This document shows positions 59,385-64,000 of a stretch of DNA of 64,000 bases, one piece after another. Made by a program: the position numbers and the translations under genes. The notes beneath the pieces were generated by a model. That model had not been told where the DNA came from. It worked only from the letters and a program-made list of their open reading frames with translations, and did not search any database. The stretch comes from Massilia sp. YIM B02769 (lineage in GTDB: Bacteria > Pseudomonadota > Gammaproteobacteria > Burkholderiales > Burkholderiaceae_D): NCBI RefSeq assembly GCF_030411995.1, contig NZ_JASNRC010000018.1:1-64000 (forward strand), given 5' to 3'. Position 1 is the first letter of the stretch, and the number at the start of each line of letters is the position of its first letter.

Positions 59385-60146
59385 TTACCAGGCACGAGCT
59401 CTTTGTTGCGACGTTTGTGTATGAGTAGCGCTTCGTGGCGGGATGACTCTTACTGATGAGTCCCCCGCCTCAGCCCACTGTTGCTGAAGGTATGCTTTCC
59501 TCCACTGATCTGGCGGGATAGAGGGGATCAAGCTAAGAGCCTCTTGAAAACGCCCGAGCTGACGATATAGCTCAACTCGTTCAAGCGTCCAGGCATCAGA
59601 AGGCAGCAACGCAAGCAGCCGTTCCATGTTGGCTCGCGCGGCTTTTACTTCCAGTTCAGGGCCATCGGATCGCCTGCGATGGTGATCGTTCGAGGCCCAC
59701 CATAACTTCCTACGCAAGTACTCTTCTTGATCGGGCAGCATAGAGGCAATATGTGCTAAGGCGTCAATATAATCTTGGACAGTGCTGAGCCGGATGAAGC
59801 GAGCAGCTTCTTTGATCTCGCGTGGCAATGATGACCATTCCCGCTCACCCTTAAGTTTGCCGCTCCGGTCACCCGTCAGCAGATGCCATAATTGCGCCAA
59901 TGCACTTAACGCGGCCGGTTTTTCAGGCGCAGGCATCAGCGCATCTGCGTCATCGATCCAAAGAATCTTCGAGCAGGTAGGGCAGCGCCCGACTGGGCTA
60001 CCAATACCAGCCCACCACTGCTCGTTCTTCCCATCTGACCAGCTTGGTACGTCATCATAAAAGTGTAAGAACGTGAGTATGCTCCGCGTGAAGTAACCAT
60101 TGCACGCAGGGCAGCGATGAAGGGTAGGGCCGGAAAGTTGAGTCAT
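59385..60146 (-). CDS. Unknown protein with two CxxC zinc-type motifs
   Basis: A 253-residue protein. C12-x-x-C15 and C55-x-x-C58 could bind one zinc ion. The rest is helical with a TPR-like segment near the C-terminus (L-Y-R-Q-L-G-R-F-Q-E-A-L-S-L-I-P). No family was recognised. The start at 60146 is preferred because it places the first cysteine pair near the N-terminus; an extension to 60215 adds non-conserved sequence. It converges on the serine recombinase and its relation to either the island or the sulfur locus is unclear. Confidence 0.65.
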   Translation of the reverse strand: MTQLSGPTLHRCPACNGYFTRSILTFLHFYDDVPSWSDGKNEQWWAGIGSPVGRCPTCSKILWIDDADALMPAPEKPAALSALAQLWHLLTGDRSGKLKGEREWSSLPREIKEAARFIRLSTVQDYIDALAHIASMLPDQEEYLRRKLWWASNDHHRRRSDGPELEVKAARANMERLLALLPSDAWTLERVELYRQLGRFQEALSLIPSIPPDQWRKAYLQQQWAEAGDSSVRVIPPRSATHTQTSQQRARAW

Positions 60147-60206
60147 GAGGATATCTTTGCGTCTCCGATGGGTTGAAAGGTTGTCGTAAGACCCACCTAC
60201 CCGGGG

Positions 60207-60228
60207 GGGGGCCAAGGTCGGCCCCCGC
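60207..60228. repeat. GC-rich hairpin in the gap before the sulfur operon
   Basis: GGGGGCC and GGCCCCC flank AAGGTC, preceded by extra G. A run of eight T follows about 30 bases later. It may terminate transcription from either side. The gap 60147-60322 holds no gene. Confidence 0.4.
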
Positions 60229-60322
60229 GTATGTGCGACTGACCGACGGGTCCGTCAAATTTTTTTTCGCGTACGAACAAGCGGATTTTTCCCCTCACCA
60301 TGGAGGTCGACTGGCGGCTTCT

Positions 60323-61024
60323 TTAGCCACCATGAGGCAAGCCGAGGTTTTGATTCGCCGGCACTGCTACGTCGATCAGCTTCGGCTTCGGCAAGTTGAG
60401 CTCGTTCATGAGTTGAACAAAGTCATCCCGGCTTCGGTTGGCCAAGCGTGCGTTATGACGCTTTTCCCAGCCGATCGTCGACACCGCTTGGCCCTTGTAG
60501 TCGTGGCCTGGCCACATGAGGGCGTCGTCCGGTAGCGTGAACAGCTTATCGTTGACGCTGTCGTACAGGGCATCTGCACTGCCGCTCTGGAAGTCGGTAC
60601 GCCCGCAGCCGTCGATCAGCAGCGTATCGCCTGTAAAGACATTGCCCCGCCAGACGTAGCTCATGCTGCCAGCAGTATGGCCTGGCGTATGCAGGACCCG
60701 GATCTCTTCGCCAGTCCCAAAGGAGATCAGCTCCCCATCCTTCAGTTGCATCTCGGCGGGGGCGATACCGCAACCGCTTGGGGCTGCAGCGACAGCGCCG
60801 GTCAGCTCGCACAGCCTGCCGGCCGAGGTAACATGATCAGCATGTGCGTGCGTCTCGAGCACGTAACGCAGCTTCAAGCCCAGGCGCTGGAGATGCTGGA
60901 GGTCGCGTTCCCAGTGGCGCTCTACCGGGTCGATGATGACCGCTTCCTTTTCGCCGGGCGCGACAAGGATGTAGGTGAAGGTGGACGATTCAGTATCGAA
61001 CAGCTGGATAGGGCTCAGATTCAT
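60323..61024 (-). CDS. MBL-fold persulfide dioxygenase-like hydrolase (Blh/ETHE1 type)
   Basis: A 233-residue metallo-beta-lactamase-fold enzyme. The metal motif T-H-A-H-A-D-H lies at about 58-64, with H-T-P-G-H-T-A-G-S near 115, F-T-G-D-T-L near 134 and P-G-H-D-Y near 176. This matches ETHE1-like persulfide dioxygenases, which oxidise glutathione persulfide to sulfite. GGAG precedes ATG 61024. It is the last gene of the leftward operon; the exporter encoded just before it would remove the sulfite. The glyoxalase II group is related, but the operon context favours the persulfide role. Confidence 0.87.
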   Translation of the reverse strand: MNLSPIQLFDTESSTFTYILVAPGEKEAVIIDPVERHWERDLQHLQRLGLKLRYVLETHAHADHVTSAGRLCELTGAVAAAPSGCGIAPAEMQLKDGELISFGTGEEIRVLHTPGHTAGSMSYVWRGNVFTGDTLLIDGCGRTDFQSGSADALYDSVNDKLFTLPDDALMWPGHDYKGQAVSTIGWEKRHNARLANRSRDDFVQLMNELNLPKPKLIDVAVPANQNLGLPHGG

Positions 61025-61055
61025 TTCGTTCTCCAAAAAATACTATGTAGTGCAA

Positions 61056-61850
61056 TTAAGAGAGCAGGGCCTTGGCGACCATGCCGAGCGCGACCAAGGC
61101 CGAGACAACGGCGAACGCCTTTTGCAAAGCCGGGCCCGCGACCCTGGCTGCAAGCGAACGGCCGCCCAGCATGCCGGCGAGGGCACCGCCCGCGAATGGC
61201 GCCGCAGTAGACCAATCAATGCCTCCCTGCGCCGCCGAGGTGGCGACTCCCGTCACGGAAATGATGGCGATGACGGCAAGGGATGTCGCCACCGCAGATT
61301 TCACCGTCAGGTCGGTGTAGCGTTGCAGGGCCGGCACCATCACGAAACCCCCGCCGACGCCAAGCAACCCTGAGAGGAGGCCCGCAAGAGCGCCTGATAG
61401 GCCGAGCGCCCGCATACATGGGCGGGTCCAGACAAAGCGTCCGGTCTGTTCCCCGCGCACGCAGACGAGCTTGCCCGGTCCGTTAGCCACGGCCGGCCGA
61501 GCAGCTTGGCGCCAGGTCCTGAAAGCCACGTAGAGCAGTGTCATGGAGAACAGCAGGCTCAGCCAGCGGCCATCGACCAGGCGCGCTGCCCAAAAACCGG
61601 CCGGCGACAGCAGCATGCCAGCCGCGGCGATCAGCAGCGCGGCTCGGTAGCGCACCTGTCCGTCCCGTAAACCGAGGATCGCCCCCAAGGCCGCCGCCAT
61701 TCCTACGGCCAGCAGACCGATCGGTCCAGCCTCGGCAACGCCGATTCCGGTACCGAACACCAGCAGGGGTACTGCAAGGATGCCGCCTCCGGCCCCGGTC
61801 AGTGCCAGAATCAGCCCAACGACGAGACCGAGCAGGGTGGCTGTTAGCAT
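61056..61850 (-). CDS. TauE/SafE-family sulfite exporter
   Basis: A 264-residue inner-membrane protein with about eight helices in two repeats. Each repeat has the family's glycine-rich motif (A-L-T-G-A-G-G-G-I-L-A-V-P and G-L-L-G-V-G-G-G-F-V-M-V-P). Such proteins export sulfite or organosulfonates. AGGAG precedes the start. It lies between the YeeE/YedE pair and the persulfide dioxygenase, as in known BigR operons. Confidence 0.87.
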   Translation of the reverse strand: MLTATLLGLVVGLILALTGAGGGILAVPLLVFGTGIGVAEAGPIGLLAVGMAAALGAILGLRDGQVRYRAALLIAAAGMLLSPAGFWAARLVDGRWLSLLFSMTLLYVAFRTWRQAARPAVANGPGKLVCVRGEQTGRFVWTRPCMRALGLSGALAGLLSGLLGVGGGFVMVPALQRYTDLTVKSAVATSLAVIAIISVTGVATSAAQGGIDWSTAAPFAGGALAGMLGGRSLAARVAGPALQKAFAVVSALVALGMVAKALLS

Positions 61851-61915
61851 GGCGAACTCCTATGCCGAGGCACGGCGCGAACTATGTCAAGTTGGTTCAC
61901 ACAAGCGCCCATGGC

Positions 61916-62350
61916 TCAAGCATTCCGAAGCGAGCGTGCACTAATCCACTCGAGCAGCTCGAACAGACTCATGCCGGCCACCATGGCCAATGCAAAGATC
62001 CATGGCTTGGCATCACCAGTGGCCAGCGAGGCCAGCGCCGGACCTGGGCAGTAGCCCGCCAGGCCCCAGCCGGCACCAAAGGCCAGCGAACCGAGCACCA
62101 GGCGACGATCGATCTGGGTTGCGGTCGGCAGGCGCATGGCTTCCCCCAGCAGCGAGCGCTCGCGCTTGGCGGCAAAACGGAACGCCACCAGGCCGACTAG
62201 GATCGCACCGCCCATGACGAAGGCCAGCGACGGGTCCCAGTTTCCGGCAAGGTCGAGGAAGCCGATGACTTTCGCCGGATCGGTCATGCCCGAGACAATC
62301 AGGCCAATGCCGAAAACCAGTCCTACAATCAGTGCCATCAGGATGTTCAT
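61916..62350 (-). CDS. YeeE/YedE half-transporter, second subunit (DUF6691-like)
   Basis: A 144-residue membrane protein with four helices and the conserved D-P-A-K-V-I-G-F-L-D segment (about 24-33) and G-W-G-L-A-G-Y-C-P-G-P-A (about 99-110), whose cysteine is typical for sulfur-compound transport. It pairs with the gene 14 bases upstream; together they match the PmpA/PmpB-like halves of full YeeE. The start at 62350 follows GGACGTCGAT. Confidence 0.86.
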   Translation of the reverse strand: MNILMALIVGLVFGIGLIVSGMTDPAKVIGFLDLAGNWDPSLAFVMGGAILVGLVAFRFAAKRERSLLGEAMRLPTATQIDRRLVLGSLAFGAGWGLAGYCPGPALASLATGDAKPWIFALAMVAGMSLFELLEWISARSLRNA

Positions 62351-62364
62351 ATCGACGTCCTTTG

Positions 62365-62796
62365 TTAAGCGAAGAGGTGACGCATCACGAAAACGGTGGC
62401 GAAGCCGGCGAACATGAATGCTGCGGTCGCGACCAGGGAGCGCGGCGATTGCCGCGACAGGCCGCATACACCATGTCCGCTTGTACAGCCGGCTCCATAA
62501 CGGGTGCCCAGGCCCACCAGCAGCCCGGCCGCAATCAGGATCATGTCGTTGGCTGCGATCGTGGCGGCAGGCAGTTCGGCGAACGTGGCGTAGGCGAGCG
62601 GGGCGCCAATCAGACCAAGTAGGAAGGCTAGACGCCAACCGATGTCGCCGCGGGCAGGGCGCAACAGCCCTCCAAGAATGCCGCTGATGCCGGCAATTCG
62701 GCCGTTGAACAGTACGAATGCAGCCGCAGCGGTGCCGATGATCAGTCCGCCTGCGAGAGAGGTCCAGGGTGTGAAGTTGATCCAGTCGATGTTCAT
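62365..62796 (-). CDS. YeeE/YedE half-transporter, first subunit
   Basis: A 143-residue membrane protein with four helices. It carries [12 protein letters not shown] (about 32-43) and the cysteine motif [16 protein letters not shown] (about 97-112), typical of YeeE/YedE thiosulfate or persulfide transporters. AAGGAG precedes the ATG, and the start overlaps the regulator's stop (ATGA), so the regulator and transporter are coupled. Confidence 0.88.
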   Translation of the reverse strand: MNIDWINFTPWTSLAGGLIIGTAAAAFVLFNGRIAGISGILGGLLRPARGDIGWRLAFLLGLIGAPLAYATFAELPAATIAANDMILIAAGLLVGLGTRYGAGCTSGHGVCGLSRQSPRSLVATAAFMFAGFATVFVMRHLFA

Positions 62797-63125
62797 GTTT
62801 TTACTCCTTTGGTAGGTAGGCAGAACTGCTGGTACAGGACCTGCATGACTGCCAGCGCTTCGTTGCTGTCGATACGGTAGAAAATCTGCTTTCCTTCGCG
62901 GCGCGTACTGACCAGTTCTTCTTCGCGCAATACGCCGAGCTGCTGGGACAGTGTCGGCTGGGCGATACCTAGCATGGTCTCCAGCTCGCTGACGCAGTAC
63001 TCACCCTGCGTGAGCTGGCACAGCAGCATCAGCCGGTCGGGGTTGCCCAGTACTTTCAGGAGAGCGCAAGCCTGCGCAGCAGCAGCCCGCATTTCGTGCA
63101 AATTGAGTTCTTGTGTGTCCGGCAT
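62793..63125 (-). CDS. bigR: ArsR-family sulfur-responsive repressor, BigR/SqrR type
   Basis: A 110-residue winged-helix repressor with [14 protein letters not shown] (about 23-36), the recognition helix [13 protein letters not shown] (about 52-64) and a beta-wing ([12 protein letters not shown]). Cysteines at about 42 (Y-C-V-S-E-L) and about 104 (Q-Q-F-C-L-P) match the redox pair that forms a persulfide-induced bridge in BigR/SqrR. It heads the leftward operon and diverges from the TIGR01244-type gene. The start at 63125 is chosen because the frame upstream runs through the control region. Confidence 0.85.
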   Translation of the reverse strand: MPDTQELNLHEMRAAAAQACALLKVLGNPDRLMLLCQLTQGEYCVSELETMLGIAQPTLSQQLGVLREEELVSTRREGKQIFYRIDSNEALAVMQVLYQQFCLPTKGVKT

Positions 63126-63143
63126 GGCTACCTCATTTAATCT

Positions 63144-63183
63144 ATTGAGATACATTATATCGACATACAATATATATCTCAAT
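63144..63183. promoter_or_regulatory. Divergent control region with BigR-type operator palindrome
   Basis: ATTGAGATA (63144-63152) and TATCTCAAT (63175-63183) form a 9-bp inverted repeat around a very AT-rich centre, between the divergent regulator and sulfur transferase genes. BigR operators are AT-rich palindromes overlapping promoter elements, so both directions are probably repressed from here. Confidence 0.7.
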
Positions 63184-63218
63184 ATACTGTTGTTTTCTAT
63201 CGATGCCAGGAGAGCACC

Positions 63219-63584
63219 ATGACTATCCGTTACCTCAGCAAGGACTATGCAGTGGGACCACAACTCATGCCAGCAGATGTCGCCCATTTGAAGGAGCAGG
63301 GATTCGCAACATTGGTCTGCAATCGGCCCGACGGCGAGGGCAGTGACCAGCCAGCGTTCAAGGAGATCGCCTCCGAAGCGCAAAAGCACGGAATCCAGGC
63401 GCTACATCTCCCGGTCATGCCGGGCAAGATCACGCCCGCTGACCGCGACGCATTTGCCGCGCTGTACGCAGCGGGGGCCAAGCCCGTGTTCGGATTCTGT
63501 CGCACCGGCCTGCGCGCCGAGACGCTGTGGGTCGATACGCGCGATCGGTTGCAAGAAGATTCAGGGCCGGGCAGTGACCGCTGA
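63219..63584 (+). CDS. TIGR01244-type sulfur transferase (DUF442)
   Basis: A 121-residue cytoplasmic protein of the phosphatase/rhodanese-like group often fused to, or next to, Blh hydrolases. The active cysteine lies in V-F-G-F-C-R-T-G-L-R-A (about 90-100), with N-R-P-D-G-E near 35 and L-P-V-M-P-G-K-I-T near 67. AGGAGA precedes the ATG. It is divergent from the BigR operon and shares its operator. The C-terminal tail after the active loop is short but within the family range. Confidence 0.83.
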   Translation: MTIRYLSKDYAVGPQLMPADVAHLKEQGFATLVCNRPDGEGSDQPAFKEIASEAQKHGIQALHLPVMPGKITPADRDAFAALYAAGAKPVFGFCRTGLRAETLWVDTRDRLQEDSGPGSDR

Positions 63585-64000
63585 GGGCCGGGTTGGTCCG
63601 CTGTGGCATCGTACTGGCGAGACAGCGGCCAGTTGTCGGAGGCTGTTAATCCCGTCCGGTTAGCTCAAGACACCATGTGGGTTGAGTCGATGACTCCGCG
63701 TTACGGGACAGAAGTGATCACGGAAAATTCGCCAGTAGCACCGGGAGCGTCTTGGACTGGAAGCCAATTGCTGTGCTCGCGAAAAGCACGCAAGTCAAGT
63801 TACGTGCTGCCAGTCCAAGTTCTCCGTTGCGTACACGCCGAAGCGTTGTAAGAGGACATGCGGGACGCCTTTCCCCTTGCGCGAGCTATTAGCGACGAGG
63901 GCTGAAATTCACCCAGGCGCCGCCGGACGCGCCGCCGGAGCCGCCGCTGATCATGCCTGTGGTTCGCTTAATCAGGGTTTAATGTTCAGTGCATACGCTT
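63585..64000. other. Terminal stretch without a supported gene
   Basis: 416 bases. A frame at 63603-63851 has no recognisable protein character. CTTGGACTGG (63751-63760) and CCAGTCCAAG (63810-63819) form a 10-bp inverted repeat enclosing smaller GTGCT/AGCAC hairpins. This may be a mobile-element end or an RNA structure. The last 110 bases are GC-rich and might be the edge of another gene, but this cannot be decided. Confidence 0.35.

Noticed and set aside
58775-60322. Tn3-family transposon around the serine recombinase
   Set aside because: No TnpA gene and no matching 38-bp-type terminal repeats were found; the G-rich run near 60207 is a local hairpin, not a paired end.
63603-63851. 82-codon frame near the right end
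   Set aside because: It has no clear ribosome-binding site, unrecognisable sequence, and crosses the inverted repeats.

Overview
The window looks like a Betaproteobacterium of the family Oxalobacteraceae, probably Massilia or a close relative. The support is high GC, the rimP-nusA-infB-rbfA-truB order, long Ala/Gly/Pro-rich tails on RluB and IF-2, a HAF-repeat PEP-CTERM protein, a very large two-partner-secretion adhesin, and many intergenic GTAGGGTGG...CCACCCTAC inverted repeats. The genus is an inference from gene content; no rRNA marker is present.

Layout. Positions 1-40.9 kb are chromosomal backbone: a peptide-type ABC importer (two permeases and a double ATPase, with no binding protein in view), a DedA-rhodanese fusion, glucokinase, scpB-rluB, the rimP-nusA-infB-rbfA-truB translation operon behind a promoter and a leader terminator, typA, a PEP-CTERM HAF protein, an MsbA-like ABC exporter, a methyltransferase/epimerase pair, dusA, a TpsB-TpsA pair (26.8-36.5 kb is one reading frame), a chemoreceptor, a TonB-like protein, a YXWXGXW protein and a PH-domain membrane protein.

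From 40.9 kb the window is accessory DNA built around tRNA-His. A 16-bp piece of the tRNA-His 3' end (40908-40923) recurs at 49248-49263 inside a 50-nt 3' fragment of tRNA-His. Between them lies element A, an integrative mobilizable element: an orphan-immunity-like cluster (SUKH-like protein, free-standing EF-Tu domain-3-like protein, unknown protein), a mobilization operon (small ORF, ribbon-helix-helix protein, membrane protein, TraD-like coupling ATPase, MobF relaxase/helicase) and a tyrosine integrase. No type IV secretion system is visible.

Element B starts on the other side of the tRNA fragment: a P4-type integrase with its own promoter, an unknown protein, short direct repeats, an AlpA-like regulator, a primase-helicase of archaeo-eukaryotic-primase type, two opposed triplets of GCAGGG/CCCTGC repeats that look like an origin, small unknown genes, and a lower-GC, translationally coupled two-gene cargo cassette (58473-56960, minus strand). 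The genes present suggest a phage-satellite-like or plasmid-derived integrative replicon with an uncharacterised cargo pair. A serine recombinase with a perfect 22-bp palindrome upstream follows at 58.7-59.3 kb.

The last 4 kb hold a BigR-type sulfide/persulfide detoxification locus: a leftward operon (ArsR regulator, two YeeE/YedE half-transporters, TauE/SafE exporter, persulfide-dioxygenase-like MBL hydrolase) and a divergent TIGR01244-type sulfur transferase sharing a palindromic control region. No intact tRNA-His or right-hand attachment site of element B was found, so the island probably runs past position 64000.
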